A stretch of 64,000 nucleotides of DNA from Novosphingobium cyanobacteriorum (GTDB lineage Bacteria; Pseudomonadota; Alphaproteobacteria; Sphingomonadales; Sphingomonadaceae), in assembly GCF_029436685.1 (NCBI RefSeq), contig NZ_JAROCY010000003.1, positions 62,001 through 126,000 on the forward strand. Direction: 5' to 3'. Shown in pieces: positions 34,968 through 44,284 of this stretch. The stretch's first letter is position 1. Every line of letters begins with the position of its first letter. A model generated the notes under the pieces. It made no database searches, was not told the origin of the DNA, and saw only the letters and a program-made list of their open reading frames with translations. The translations under genes and the position numbers were made by a program.

Positions 34968-34991
34968 ACCGCCGCAGAAATCAAGTGGGCC

Positions 34992-35486
34992 TCACTCGCC
35001 CGGCTTTTCCCGAAGTTCCCGCCGCAGCGAGGCCTTCACGCCTTTCGGCTCGCTGTCGTTGAACAGGTCGTCGATCACCCAGCGCTTTCCTTCGCGCACC
35101 ATGGCCAGCCGCTGCGTCACCACCGCGCCGCGCATCACGGTGACGCGCACGGTCACCTCGGCGCGATCCTGCCCCTTCTGGCGCAAGGCAATGCGGCGAT
35201 AGGCGAACTGCTTCCAGTACCAGTCCTGGCAATCGCAAAACCAGCCATAGTCGGATAGGCCGGTCAGTTCCTCGCCGATGTGGCGCTTCCAAGCCTGGAT
35301 CAGGCGGCGGGTGGAGGTGGACCAGACGGGGCGGTCCCAATCGGATTCCCCGCCGCTTTCAGTGTAGTAAGGGCCATAGGCCTTGGCCAGGGCGGCATCG
35401 ATCGAACCCGGCGCGGGCTTTGCCACGGCCGCAGCCGGCAGCAGCGCCGCCGCCAAGGCAAGCGCGAGGACGCAGCGCCCGATCAC
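34992..35486 (-). CDS. Secreted DUF3828-type protein
   Basis: 164 residues from GTG 35486. A signal peptide (CVLALALAAALLPAAAVA) leads into a DUF3828-like body with SDYGWFCDCQDW (two Cys close together), VTVRVTVMRGAVVTQRLAMVREG and a WVIDDLF motif. Function unknown; exported to the periplasm. The GTG overlaps the cysS stop (GTGA), giving translational coupling; ATG 35498 is possible but overlaps more. Confidence 0.75.
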   Translation of the reverse strand: MIGRCVLALALAAALLPAAAVAKPAPGSIDAALAKAYGPYYTESGGESDWDRPVWSTSTRRLIQAWKRHIGEELTGLSDYGWFCDCQDWYWKQFAYRRIALRQKGQDRAEVTVRVTVMRGAVVTQRLAMVREGKRWVIDDLFNDSEPKGVKASLRRELREKPGE

Positions 35487-36964
35487 CCCAACTTCCATTC
35501 CCAGCCGAGCGGATCGCCGTCCATGACTTCGACGCCCCTCGCCGCCAGTTCATCGCGGAGCGCATCAGAGCGGGCGAAGTCCTTGGCGGCGCGCGCTTCC
35601 TTGCGGGCGGCGAGCGTGGCTTCGATTTCGGCTTCGGTGATGGTGGCGGACTTGGGGCGGATGCGCAGATCTTTGCGCTCCAGTTCCTCGTTGCTGCCGT
35701 AGGAGCTGAAGAAGCCGAGGCCGAGCACCGAATCCATGTGGGCAATAACGCTGCGCTTGATGGCTTCGTCGACCTTCTTAATAGCGAGCGCCTCTTCGAA
35801 CGCGGTAAGGGCCAACGGTGTGTTCAAGTCATCGGAGATAGCGGCGTCGAACTTGGCAAGTGCGGCTTCAAACTTGGGGTGTCTGATAAGCGGTTCTGTA
35901 GGCGGATTGGCGAGCAACTCGGCTTGGTTGAGCATCCGCTTCAGCCGGGTCAGCGCCGCACCCAGCCCTTCCCAGCTGAACTCCAGTTCGCTGCGGTAAT
36001 GCGCCTGCAGGCACAGCAGCCGGTACGCCAGCGGGTGGTAGCCCTTGTCGATCAGCAGCTGCAGCCGCAGGAACTCGCCGCTCGACTTCGACATCTTGCC
36101 GCTGCGTTCGACCAGGAAGTTGTTGTGCATCCACATCTTCGCGCCGGAATTCGACGGGACGTCGAGGCCATTGGTGCAGCAGTGCGCCTGGTTCTGCGCG
36201 ATCTCGTTGGGGTGGTGGATCTCGCGATGGTCGATCCCGCCGGTGTGGATGTCGAAAGGAAAACCCAGCACCGCGCCCGACATCACGGAGCATTCCAGGT
36301 GCCAGCCCGGCGCACCCTTGCCCCACGGGCTGTCCCACTCCATCTGCCGCGTCTCGCCCTCGGGCGTCTTGCGCCAGATGGCGAAGTCGGCCTGGTGGCG
36401 CTTGCCGTCCACCTGCTCGATCCGCCCTTCACCCTCTTCGGTCGCCGCACGCGCCAGCCGGCCATAATCGGCCACGGTCGAAACGTCGAAATAGAGCCCG
36501 CTCGGCAGCTCGTAGCAGTGCCGCTCCGCGATGCCCTTGGCGAAGTCGATCATCTGCGGCACGTAGTCGGTCGCCACAGTCCACTGCGCGGGCTGGCGGA
36601 TGTTCAGTGCGCGCACATCGGCCCAGTAAGCCTGCTTGTAATGCTCGGCGATGTCCCAGATCGACTGCTTCTGTGCAGCCGCCATCCGCTCCATCTTGTC
36701 CTCGCCCGCGTCGGCGTCGTCGGTCAGATGGCCCACGTCGGTGATGTTGATCACGTGGGTCAGCTTGTAGCCCTTGAAGCTCAGCGTGCGGCCCAGCACA
36801 TCGGCAAACACATAGGCGCGCATGTTGCCGATGTGGGGATAGTTATAGACCGTGGGCCCACAGGAATAGACGCGCGCCTCGCCCGGATGCACCGGCTCGA
36901 ACGGTTCGAGGCGGCGGGTCAGGCTGTTGAACAGCGTCAGCGGGGTAGAAGCAGCATCGGTCAT
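35483..36964 (-). CDS. cysS: Cysteine--tRNA ligase
   Basis: 493 residues. HIGH-type motif in PTVYNYPHIGNMRAYVF, the zinc-binding Cys in VYSCGPTV and in WHLECSVM plus the GGIDHREIHHPNE segment, and the KMSKS loop GKMSKSSGEF. It charges tRNA-Cys in the cytoplasm. The DUF3828 gene follows in a 4-base overlap; the upstream neighbours are unrelated. Confidence 0.96.
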   Translation of the reverse strand: MTDAASTPLTLFNSLTRRLEPFEPVHPGEARVYSCGPTVYNYPHIGNMRAYVFADVLGRTLSFKGYKLTHVINITDVGHLTDDADAGEDKMERMAAAQKQSIWDIAEHYKQAYWADVRALNIRQPAQWTVATDYVPQMIDFAKGIAERHCYELPSGLYFDVSTVADYGRLARAATEEGEGRIEQVDGKRHQADFAIWRKTPEGETRQMEWDSPWGKGAPGWHLECSVMSGAVLGFPFDIHTGGIDHREIHHPNEIAQNQAHCCTNGLDVPSNSGAKMWMHNNFLVERSGKMSKSSGEFLRLQLLIDKGYHPLAYRLLCLQAHYRSELEFSWEGLGAALTRLKRMLNQAELLANPPTEPLIRHPKFEAALAKFDAAISDDLNTPLALTAFEEALAIKKVDEAIKRSVIAHMDSVLGLGFFSSYGSNEELERKDLRIRPKSATITEAEIEATLAARKEARAAKDFARSDALRDELAARGVEVMDGDPLGWEWKLG

Positions 36965-37012
36965 GGTGCGCGGCCTTGCCCTGCCCGGGCCTCTCCGGTC
37001 AACCTCTCGCGA

Positions 37013-37786
37013 TTATCCGCCTGCTGTCCCGTCGATCCGCTCCACCGCATCCACCAGCGCGTCGAACTGCGCCTTGCAGCCGTTGTCCAGCAACAGCGTG
37101 CCAAGGCTCGCCGCATCCGCCGGCACCGCTTCGGGGTCGAGCATCACCAGCTCGAACTCCACCGACTTGGTCTGGTCGGCCTCGTCCGTCATGCGATAGT
37201 GGTGCCCTTCGGCCAGGCCCAGCATCGCCTTGGGCCACGCCACACCCGCCGTGCCCATCGGCATGGCCACGCGCACCGTGCCGCCGCCGTCCGCTTCGCC
37301 AAGCCAGATGAACCGGCGCGCCTGCGTGTTGCCGCGCCACAGATACAGGTCGCTGCCGCGCGGCAGGCACACCCGCGCGCCGCCGGCTCCCGCCTTGTCT
37401 ATGTCGGCCAGCCAGACTGAAACCGGCACCGGCGCATCAGAAGGCAAAGTCCCCCCTTCGCCGCGCACCGCCCCTGCACGCACCGCCTGCGGCATGCTGA
37501 GCGAACGCGCCAGCAGCGCCGCCGTGGCTGAGGTGCGGGTAATCTGCGTTTCGATGGTGAAGTTGCCCGCACCCTTCAGCACGCGCGTGCCCACGCGGTC
37601 CAGCACGGTCACCACATCGCCACCCCGCAGCGCCACCGCCGTTCCCGAAGGAAGCCGCTTGCCCGGCGGATACTGCGCGGCGGAAGGCCCGGTGGAGCGC
37701 ACCACCACGGCCTGTGCCAGTACGGGCAGAGAGGCTCCTGTCCCCAGCAGCAGCGCGATGGCGGCAATCGTCTTGCGCATGGTCAT
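37013..37786 (-). CDS. Periplasmic protein paralog B beside CHASE2 cyclase
   Basis: 257 residues with a signal peptide ending PVLAQA. The mature protein starts VVVRSTGPSAAQYPPGKRLP, then GGDVVTVLDRVGTRVLKGAGNFTI, a beta-rich segment recalling FecR-like domains. A later part contains VCLPRGSDLYLWR and DNGCKAQFDAL, whose two Cys may form a disulfide. It is a clear paralog of the next gene upstream (same opening block and same Cys spacing). Function unknown; context suggests a periplasmic partner of the CHASE2 sensor of the neighbouring adenylate cyclase. Confidence 0.75.
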   Translation of the reverse strand: MTMRKTIAAIALLLGTGASLPVLAQAVVVRSTGPSAAQYPPGKRLPSGTAVALRGGDVVTVLDRVGTRVLKGAGNFTIETQITRTSATAALLARSLSMPQAVRAGAVRGEGGTLPSDAPVPVSVWLADIDKAGAGGARVCLPRGSDLYLWRGNTQARRFIWLGEADGGGTVRVAMPMGTAGVAWPKAMLGLAEGHHYRMTDEADQTKSVEFELVMLDPEAVPADAASLGTLLLDNGCKAQFDALVDAVERIDGTAGG

Positions 37787-37806
37787 GGTCCCTTCCCCTG
37801 CGCCTG

Positions 37807-38556
37807 TCAGTTACCGGCCGCGTTGGCGATCAGGCCCAGCTGCGCGGTGCAGCCATCGTCGGCCAGCAGGTTCGCCACTTCCAGCGGGTCTTCCGGCACG
37901 CTGGCCAGCACCTTCGTGGTGATCTGCACGGTCTGGCCCACCGGGTTCACGAACTTGTATGTCTGCCCGTCCGTCACCGGCACGCTCGCCGCCGGCCACA
38001 GCTTCAGCGCATTGCCCGCGCGCCACGCCACATCGGCCATGGCGCCATCGGGTGCGGCCAGCTTGCCCGTGCCGTCGGCATCGCGGTTGGGGCGCCACAG
38101 GATCACCTGCGCCGGATCGGCCACGCAGTATGTGCCGCCCTTGCTCACGTCGATGTACCACACGCTTTCGGGCGCGGGCGGGCCCACGGGCGCTTCGGTC
38201 GGTGCGCCGCGCACCGCCCCGGTGCGGGTGCGCGCGCCGCCGCTGCGCGCCATCAGGCTGGCCAGCGCGGTGCCCACGCCCGCATTGCGGTCCACCGCCC
38301 CGGTCATGGTGAAGATGCCCGGCCCGGACAGCACGCGCGTGCCGCTCTTGTCCAGCACGGTCACATGATCGCCGGGCTTCAGCGATACGCTGGCGTTCGC
38401 GGGCAGCTTCTTGCCCATGGGATAGGCGGCGGCCGATGGCCCGGTGGAGCGGACCACCACCGCCTGCGCCAGCGCCTGCGCTGCGCCGCCCACCATCGTG
38501 GCTGCGGCAATGCCCAATGCCAGTGCCTTCATCGGCCTGCGGCTAACCAAGGACAT
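37807..38556 (-). CDS. Periplasmic protein paralog A beside CHASE2 cyclase
   Basis: 249 residues. AAGGAG lies 7 bases before ATG 38556, which is therefore preferred although it overlaps the cyclase stop by 14 bases; ATG 38532 is the alternative. The signal peptide ends QALAQA, then VVVRSTGPSAAAYPMGKKLP, GDHVTVLDKSGTRVLSG and a C-terminal ADDGCTAQLGL. Paralogous to the following gene at 37013-37786, from which it is 20 bases away, a tandem duplication. Exported; molecular function unknown. Confidence 0.78.
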   Translation of the reverse strand: MSLVSRRPMKALALGIAAATMVGGAAQALAQAVVVRSTGPSAAAYPMGKKLPANASVSLKPGDHVTVLDKSGTRVLSGPGIFTMTGAVDRNAGVGTALASLMARSGGARTRTGAVRGAPTEAPVGPPAPESVWYIDVSKGGTYCVADPAQVILWRPNRDADGTGKLAAPDGAMADVAWRAGNALKLWPAASVPVTDGQTYKFVNPVGQTVQITTKVLASVPEDPLEVANLLADDGCTAQLGLIANAAGN

Positions 38557-40573
38557 GGCTCTCTCCTTCTTCCGTCTGCGCCAGCCTGCCGGCGAGATTC
38601 TTCAATGCCAGATCGCTCTGCGCGATCTCGTCGATTCGTGCTGTGAGGCGCCGCACTGCCGCCGCGTCTCCCGCATCGTGCGCCGCCACGATCTCGCCCG
38701 CAAGCGCCTTCGCCTCGTCACTGGCGTCGGGCACCGGCTCGAACACCTCCACCGGCTGGGCCCGCCCGCGCAAGGTCACGCGGCCCATCGGGCGGAACCA
38801 GTCGAGCCCCGATCGCTCCATCGCCTCGCGGCTGACCAGCACCGTGGTGTCCAGCGGCTTGTTCGCGCTTTCCAGCCGCGCGGCGGTGTTCATCGCATCG
38901 CCCAGCGCGGTGTACTGGATGCGCCCCTCGCCGCCAAAATTGCCGACGATCGCCTCGCCGAAGTGCAGCCCCACGCGGGTGCGCCCGATCGGCGGCACGC
39001 CCTCGGGCACGTTGCGGCGGAATTCCTCGCCCGCCAGATACATCGCCCGCGCCGCCTTCACCGCGCGCTCGCCATCGTCGGGCTTGCTCAAGGGGGCGCC
39101 CCAGAACGCCACCACCGCATCGCCCACGAACTTGTCCAGCGTGCCGCCATGCTCCAGCACCACCGCGCTCAGCCGGTCGAGATAATCGTTCAGCAACCGC
39201 GCGATCATCTCCGGCGCCACCGCATGGGTCAGCTTGGTGAACCCTTCCAGGTCGCTGAACAGGCAGAAGATCTCGCGCTTTTCACCATGCAGCGAAAGCC
39301 GCTCGGGATTGCGCATGATCTCGCTGGCGATCGATCGCGGCAGGTACTTGCCCAGCGCCCCTTGCGCGAATTCGCGCTGCGCCGCGTTGATCGCGCGCAG
39401 CGCCGATGACACCGCAGTGAACGCCACCAGCCAGCCGACCACCCAGCCCGTGGCGGGAAAGCCCAGCGTGTCAAACCCTGCCCGCTCCACCACGAAGGGG
39501 AACACCAGGAAGCCTGCGAACTGCGCGATCACCGCCAGCGCCAGCACCCAGGTGCGCGTGCGCGCCAATGCCGTCGCCACGCCCAGCCCCACCGCCACCA
39601 GCGCGCCGATCAGCTTGGCCCAGCCCGGCACCGTGGCCGGCATCGCCTTGTCCAGCAGCTGCGCCAGCATCGATGCGTGCACTTCCACGCCGATCATCCG
39701 CGTCTCGCCCGTCACCGCGTTGCCGGTGCGCGAAAACGGGGTGTAGAACTGGTCAAAGTCCGAAAAGTCGCCACCGATCAGCAGGTAACGCCCCTGCACC
39801 TTGTCTGCGATCAGCGGCGCGAGATCGGGGTCGGCCAGCATGTCGATGGGGATCTTGTCGAACACCGGGCGGTCTACGGACGTCGGGGTGCGATACCGGA
39901 TGCGCCCGCGATAGCCGGCGAACTGCGGATCGGCATCGCCGGTGCGGTTGGTCAGCGCCAGCGACAGCAGCGGCGGCAGCCCGGCATATTGCCGCGGCCA
40001 GTACCGCGCCACGCCGTCCGCGTCGGTCTCCAGCAGGATGCTGGCGGGCTGCACCACCGTGGTCTTCGCCGTGGCGATGAAGCGGCGCAGGTCCTGCTCC
40101 TGCTCCCAGGTGATCGCCTCGGGATTGGTCTTGTTGTCGGCATAGGCAAGGAACACCGGCGTCTTCATGCCATGCACCACGCCCAGCAGCTCGGCATCCT
40201 CCACCTGCGGGCTGTCGAACAGGATGTCGATGCCCACGCCCTTCGCGCCCATCGCGTCGATCTGCGCCAGCGCCTTGGCCAGGATGGACCGGTCCACGGG
40301 CGAGATCTTGCCGGTCTTGCGGTTGGTGTCGGCGGTATAGACCACCAGCGTCACCCGCTGGTCCGGGTCGGTCGCGGGCGCGAATGACGTCGCGCGGATG
40401 TCATAAAGCGCGCGCTCGGCATCGCCCAGCAGCGGCAGCTTCCAGCTGTTCAGCGCCAGATACAGCGCCAGCGCCAGCAGCACCGCCGCCACCACCATCC
40501 GCTGCGGCCCGAGCTGCTTCAGCCCGCGCCTTACCCCTTGCGCAACGTTCCCCGCCGAATCCGGCATCCGCAC
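38543..40573 (-). CDS. CHASE2-domain class III adenylate/guanylate cyclase
   Basis: 676 residues. An N-terminal transmembrane helix (about 26-45), a periplasmic CHASE2 sensor (50-330), three transmembrane helices (335-400) and a C-terminal class III cyclase domain. The metal-binding Asp residues are in FCLFSDLEGFT and DKFVGDAVVAFWG, and the late LGDAMNTAARLES carries the transition-state Asn/Arg. It makes cAMP (or cGMP) from the triphosphate in response to a periplasmic signal. Two paralogous secreted proteins follow in the same operon and may supply or modulate that signal. Confidence 0.9.
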   Translation of the reverse strand: MRMPDSAGNVAQGVRRGLKQLGPQRMVVAAVLLALALYLALNSWKLPLLGDAERALYDIRATSFAPATDPDQRVTLVVYTADTNRKTGKISPVDRSILAKALAQIDAMGAKGVGIDILFDSPQVEDAELLGVVHGMKTPVFLAYADNKTNPEAITWEQEQDLRRFIATAKTTVVQPASILLETDADGVARYWPRQYAGLPPLLSLALTNRTGDADPQFAGYRGRIRYRTPTSVDRPVFDKIPIDMLADPDLAPLIADKVQGRYLLIGGDFSDFDQFYTPFSRTGNAVTGETRMIGVEVHASMLAQLLDKAMPATVPGWAKLIGALVAVGLGVATALARTRTWVLALAVIAQFAGFLVFPFVVERAGFDTLGFPATGWVVGWLVAFTAVSSALRAINAAQREFAQGALGKYLPRSIASEIMRNPERLSLHGEKREIFCLFSDLEGFTKLTHAVAPEMIARLLNDYLDRLSAVVLEHGGTLDKFVGDAVVAFWGAPLSKPDDGERAVKAARAMYLAGEEFRRNVPEGVPPIGRTRVGLHFGEAIVGNFGGEGRIQYTALGDAMNTAARLESANKPLDTTVLVSREAMERSGLDWFRPMGRVTLRGRAQPVEVFEPVPDASDEAKALAGEIVAAHDAGDAAAVRRLTARIDEIAQSDLALKNLAGRLAQTEEGESHVLG

Positions 40574-40699
40574 TGGCTCCCCAACCTTTGCGCCGGTCTT
40601 ATCGCGTCCGGCCCCCCCTGCCTATGCCGTCTGGCACAGGCAGGCCCTCCGGGCTTGTACGGATGCGACGGGAATGGAGATTGCGCCAAGGAGCGCCGA

Positions 40700-42520
40700 T
40701 CAATCGTCCTCGAACAGGTCGGCCAGCTGTTCCACCATGGTGCCGCCCAGCTGCTCCACGTCCATGATCGTCACAGCGCGGCGATAGTAGCGGGTCACGT
40801 CATGGCCGATGCCGATGGCCACCAGCTGCACCGGCGATTGCTTCTCGATCCAGTCGATCACCTTGCGCAGGTGCGTTTCCAGATAGCCGGCGTTGTTTAC
40901 CGAAAGCGTCGAATCGTCCACCGGAGCGCCATCGGAAATGACCATCAGGATGCGCCGGTCCTCGGGCCGCGCCAGCAGCCGGGTGTGCGCCCACAACAGC
41001 GCCTCGCCGTCGATGTTTTCCTTCAGCAGGCCTTCGCGCATCATCAGGCCCAGGTTCTTGCGCGCGCGCCGCCACGGCTCGTCCGCCTTTTTGTAAACGA
41101 TGTGGCGCAGGTCGTTCAGGCGGCCCGGATGCGCCGGCTTGCCACCCGCCAGCCAGGCCTCGCGGCTCTGTCCGCCCTTCCACGCGCGCGTGGTGAAGCC
41201 CAGCACCTCGGTCTTCACCCCGCAGCGTTCCAGCGTGCGCGCCATGATGTCGGCACTGATCGCGGCGATCGAGATCGGCCGCCCGCGCATCGATCCCGAA
41301 TTGTCGATCAGCAGGGTGACGATGGTGTCCTTGAACTCCACGTCGCGTTCGATCTTGTAGCTCAGCGAATGGCCGGGCGAGATCACCACGCGCGCCAGCC
41401 GGGCCGCATCCAGCAGCCCCTCTTCCTGGTCGAAATCCCATGACCGGTTCTGCTGCGCCATCAGCCGCCGCTGCAGCCGGTTGGCCAGCTTGGTGACCAC
41501 GCCCTGCAGCCCTTTGAGCTGCGTATCGAGATAGGCGCGCAGCCGCGTCAGTTCTTCCTCGTCGCACAGGTCGGTCGCGGCGATCACCTCGTCGAACTGC
41601 TCGGTATAGGCCTTGTAGTCAAAGGTGTCGGGCAGGTCGGTCCACGGGCGGTTGGGCCGGGTGGGCAGCATGCCCTCCTCGCCCTCGTCCGCCATGTCGG
41701 CGTCGGCGGAATCTTCCTGCTGGTCGATCTCCTGCTCTTCGTCGCCGTCCTGGTCGCCCTCGCTGGTGTCGCCGGCCACCTCGCTCGGCTGCTGCTCCTG
41801 GTTGTCTTCCGACGTTTCCGGCTGTTCCTCGCCGGTGTCTTCCTCGTCCTCGCCCTCGTCGTCCTCGTTCTCGGGCTCGGGGTTCTCGGCCACCTGCGTC
41901 AGGTCCAGGTGGCCCAGCATGTCCAGCGTCAGCTGCTGGAACGCCTTCTGGTTGTCCAGCGAACTGGCCAGCGCGGCAAAGTCGCCGCCGGCCTTCATCT
42001 CGATCCAGCTGCGCACCATGTCGGTGCCCGTGCGCGCCGCCTGGGGGATCGGCTGGCCGGTCAGCTTCTCGCGCAGCAGCATGGCCAGCGCCGTGGGCAG
42101 CGGCACTTCCTCGGGCCGGCTGGCGCGCGCGATCGGGTCGGAGATCATGCGCATGTCGGTCGCCGCGCCGATGTTGCCGCGGATCCCGGCATAACCTTCC
42201 GATCCCAGCGCTTCATAGCGCACCTGCTCCACCGCGTCATAGGCGGCGCGCGCCAGCGGCTCGCTGGGCGCGCCGCGCTGGTGCAGCACATCGTTGTGCA
42301 GCCGCAGCCGCAGCGCCATCGAATCGGCAAAGCCGCGTGCCTCCGCCACCTGCTCGGCCGGCAGGGCGCGGCCCGGCATCGGCACGCGCAGGTGCGCGCC
42401 GGTCTGGCTCGCCGCGTCGGCGGTCCACGCCACCTCGATCTCCGGCTCGTCCGACAGCGCACGCGCGGTGCCGGCTAGGGCGGAACGGAACTGGTCGAGG
42501 GGCGTGTCGTCGCGCATCAA
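40700..42520 (-). CDS. cobT: Cobaltochelatase subunit CobT
   Basis: 606 residues. The N-terminal CobT domain is followed by a strongly acidic linker (about residues 215-290) and a C-terminal von Willebrand A domain with the MIDAS motif [11 protein letters not shown]. With CobS (AAA+) and CobN it inserts cobalt into hydrogenobyrinic acid diamide in aerobic cobalamin synthesis. No cobS or cobN is in the window. Upstream lies an extended inverted repeat (42562-42670). Confidence 0.93.
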   Translation of the reverse strand: MMRDDTPLDQFRSALAGTARALSDEPEIEVAWTADAASQTGAHLRVPMPGRALPAEQVAEARGFADSMALRLRLHNDVLHQRGAPSEPLARAAYDAVEQVRYEALGSEGYAGIRGNIGAATDMRMISDPIARASRPEEVPLPTALAMLLREKLTGQPIPQAARTGTDMVRSWIEMKAGGDFAALASSLDNQKAFQQLTLDMLGHLDLTQVAENPEPENEDDEGEDEEDTGEEQPETSEDNQEQQPSEVAGDTSEGDQDGDEEQEIDQQEDSADADMADEGEEGMLPTRPNRPWTDLPDTFDYKAYTEQFDEVIAATDLCDEEELTRLRAYLDTQLKGLQGVVTKLANRLQRRLMAQQNRSWDFDQEEGLLDAARLARVVISPGHSLSYKIERDVEFKDTIVTLLIDNSGSMRGRPISIAAISADIMARTLERCGVKTEVLGFTTRAWKGGQSREAWLAGGKPAHPGRLNDLRHIVYKKADEPWRRARKNLGLMMREGLLKENIDGEALLWAHTRLLARPEDRRILMVISDGAPVDDSTLSVNNAGYLETHLRKVIDWIEKQSPVQLVAIGIGHDVTRYYRRAVTIMDVEQLGGTMVEQLADLFEDD

Positions 42521-42561
42521 ATCTGCCGTGTTGTTGCTCCCCTGAGTGGGTCGCTGTTTCG

Positions 42562-42670
42562 TTCAGGTGGAGCCGAAAAGCGTGATTTTCGAGTACCGAA
42601 GCACAGCGTAATTAAAGTACGTGAGCATCGGAACGGAGAAAATCGCGCTTTGCAGGCCCGCCTGGGCGGA
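42562..42670. repeat. Extended imperfect inverted repeat (about 109 bases)
   Basis: AAAGCGTGATTTTC (42577-42590) pairs with GAAAATCGCGCTTT (42638-42651), one mismatch. The pairing continues outward (CAGGTGGAGCC with GGCCCGCCTG, imperfect) and inward (CCGAAGCAC with GTGAGCATCGG, imperfect), so nearly the whole element can fold back on itself. It lies between the small transaldolase and cobT. No open reading frame. Candidate structured RNA, attenuator or dispersed element. Confidence 0.65.
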
Positions 42671-42682
42671 AGTGCGGCCCGC

Positions 42683-43336
42683 TCAGCCAATGCTCTGCCC
42701 GGTCTTGGCCCAATCGGCAAGAAAGCCTTCGATGCCCTTTTCGGTCAGCACGTGCTTGAACAGGCCCTTGATCACCGCCGGCGGCGCCGTGATCACATCC
42801 GCGCCGATCTTCGCGCTTTCCAGGATGTGCACACCGTGGCGGATCGAGGCGACGAGGATCTCGGTCTCGAAGGCATAGTTGTCATAGATCAGGCGGATGT
42901 CGCGGATCAGGTCCATGCCGTCGAAGCCGTTGTCATCGTGACGGCCCACGAACGGCGAGATGAACGTCGCGCCCGCCTTGGCCGCCAGCAGCGCCTGGTT
43001 GGCCGAGAAGCACAGCGTCACGTTGACCATCGATCCATCGCCGGTCAGCGCCTTGCAGGTCTTCAGCCCGTCGATGGTCAGCGGCACCTTGATGCACACG
43101 TTGTCGGCGATCTTGCGCAGGATTTCGGCCTCGCGCATCATCCCTTCGTGGTCCAGCGCCACGACTTCGGCAGAGACCGGACCCTTGGTCAGGCCACAGA
43201 TTTCCTTGGTCACCTCGATGAAGTCGCGGCCGGACTTGGCGATCAGCGACGGGTTTGTGGTCACCCCGTCCAGCAGGCCGGTTGCGGCAAGGTCGGCGAT
43301 TTCGGCAGTGTCGGCGGTATCGACGAAGAACTTCAT
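42683..43336 (-). CDS. Small transaldolase (TalC/fructose-6-phosphate aldolase type)
   Basis: 217 residues from ATG 43336 ([13 protein letters not shown]). [13 protein letters not shown] and the Schiff-base Lys in [12 protein letters not shown] (order of 80 residues in) with [15 protein letters not shown] mark the short transaldolase family. It transfers a dihydroxyacetone unit in the non-oxidative pentose phosphate pathway. Stands alone between priA-side genes and cobT. Confidence 0.93.
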   Translation of the reverse strand: MKFFVDTADTAEIADLAATGLLDGVTTNPSLIAKSGRDFIEVTKEICGLTKGPVSAEVVALDHEGMMREAEILRKIADNVCIKVPLTIDGLKTCKALTGDGSMVNVTLCFSANQALLAAKAGATFISPFVGRHDDNGFDGMDLIRDIRLIYDNYAFETEILVASIRHGVHILESAKIGADVITAPPAVIKGLFKHVLTEKGIEGFLADWAKTGQSIG

Positions 43337-43429
43337 GGTGGGCAATCCTGCTTTGCGGCGGGGAGGAATGATTCCCCGGCCCTATACCCACCCTCGGCCC
43401 CCGCGTCACCTTGCCCTGTGAGCGCTATC

Positions 43430-43499
43430 GTTCGACAAGCTCAGGATGAGCGGATCGGGCCTGGCCATATTGAAACCGCTCATGGTGAGCCTGTCGAAC
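43430..43499. repeat. TTCGACAAGCTCAGG-type inverted repeat (family c)
   Basis: Arms of 24 bases at 43430-43453 and 43476-43499, pairing with only three mismatches; the left arm begins GTTCGACAAGCTCAGG and the right arm ends AGCCTGTCGAAC. Same family as 17451-17527. Located between the transaldolase start and the end of the DUF4197 gene. Confidence 0.85.
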
Positions 43500-43539
43500 C
43501 ATCACAGCGCTCCCTCGCCCGCAAACACATCCCGAAACC

Positions 43540-44208
43540 TCACCGCACCGAAAGCGCCCCGATCAGCACCGGATCGTTGGTGCTGCGCGGATCTGCCCGG
43601 ATCGCGGCCTCTTCCTGCCCGATCGCGCGCCATATCGCGTCGTCGGCCTTCACCGCCAGGTCATTGGCCAGCGCGGCGGTGTTCACGCCCGTAAGCGCGG
43701 CCATCACCTCGCCGATCAGCGGGTCGCTTGCGGTGTGCAGCGCATCGCCGAATTCGGGCAGCATCACGTCGATCAGTCGCCCGGCCATCTCGCCGCGCAG
43801 GTATGTCGTCGCCTCGTCGGGCCGCCCGTGCAGCAGGGCCAGCGCGTTGCGGATGCCGATGCCGCGCACCGCCTCTGCCACGGCAGGCGCGGCGTTGCGC
43901 GCGGCGCGGGCGGCAGTGCGGTTGAAGGCGTGGGCCAGCCGGTCCTTGAACATCGGCCCGGTCAGGATCCGCGCCAGCACATCGCCGCGCCCGTTGCCCA
44001 CCATGTCGGGCAGGGCCAGCCGCGTCACCTGGTCGTCCCAGAACCCTTCGGGCTGCAGCAGCCGGTCGAACGCGCGGTTGGCCGACAATTGCAGCAGCCG
44101 CCGCACCGCCTCGGTCAGGCTGAACCCGCCCATGCTGGTGCAGGCGGAAAGCCCGGCCACGGCGGCCGTGGCGGCAACGGAGCCCAGGAACAGGCGGCGG
44201 TTCTGCAT
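43540..44208 (-). CDS. DUF4197 lipoprotein
   Basis: 222 residues from ATG 44208 (MQNRRLFLGSVAATAAV). The signal has a twin-arginine-like RRLFLG and ends in a lipobox GLSAC. The body carries DUF4197 motifs (LSANRAFDRLLQPEGFW, FNRTAARAARNAAPAVAEAV, TTYLRGEMAGRL). Anchored in the envelope; function unknown. Divergent from priA with a 76-base gap. Confidence 0.85.
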   Translation of the reverse strand: MQNRRLFLGSVAATAAVAGLSACTSMGGFSLTEAVRRLLQLSANRAFDRLLQPEGFWDDQVTRLALPDMVGNGRGDVLARILTGPMFKDRLAHAFNRTAARAARNAAPAVAEAVRGIGIRNALALLHGRPDEATTYLRGEMAGRLIDVMLPEFGDALHTASDPLIGEVMAALTGVNTAALANDLAVKADDAIWRAIGQEEAAIRADPRSTNDPVLIGALSVR

Positions 44209-44284
44209 CGGCACGGCATTCTCCTCGGATTTCGTGGGCGCAGGGTTTCCCCTGCGGCGTGGTCCCCCATATAGACGCCTCAAC

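Noticed and set aside
34375..34968. A single 197-residue protein combining the hicA region and HicB
   Set aside because: The extra N-terminal 65 residues are a frame-shifted reading of hicA (Pro/Arg-rich, no domain); HicB homologs start at MKYFYAVV.
42650..44284. Plus-strand open frame running 1.6 kb into priA
   Set aside because: It is antisense to the transaldolase and DUF4197 genes. PriA homologs begin at MNRIRCLVF, so the extension is chance openness of GC-rich DNA.
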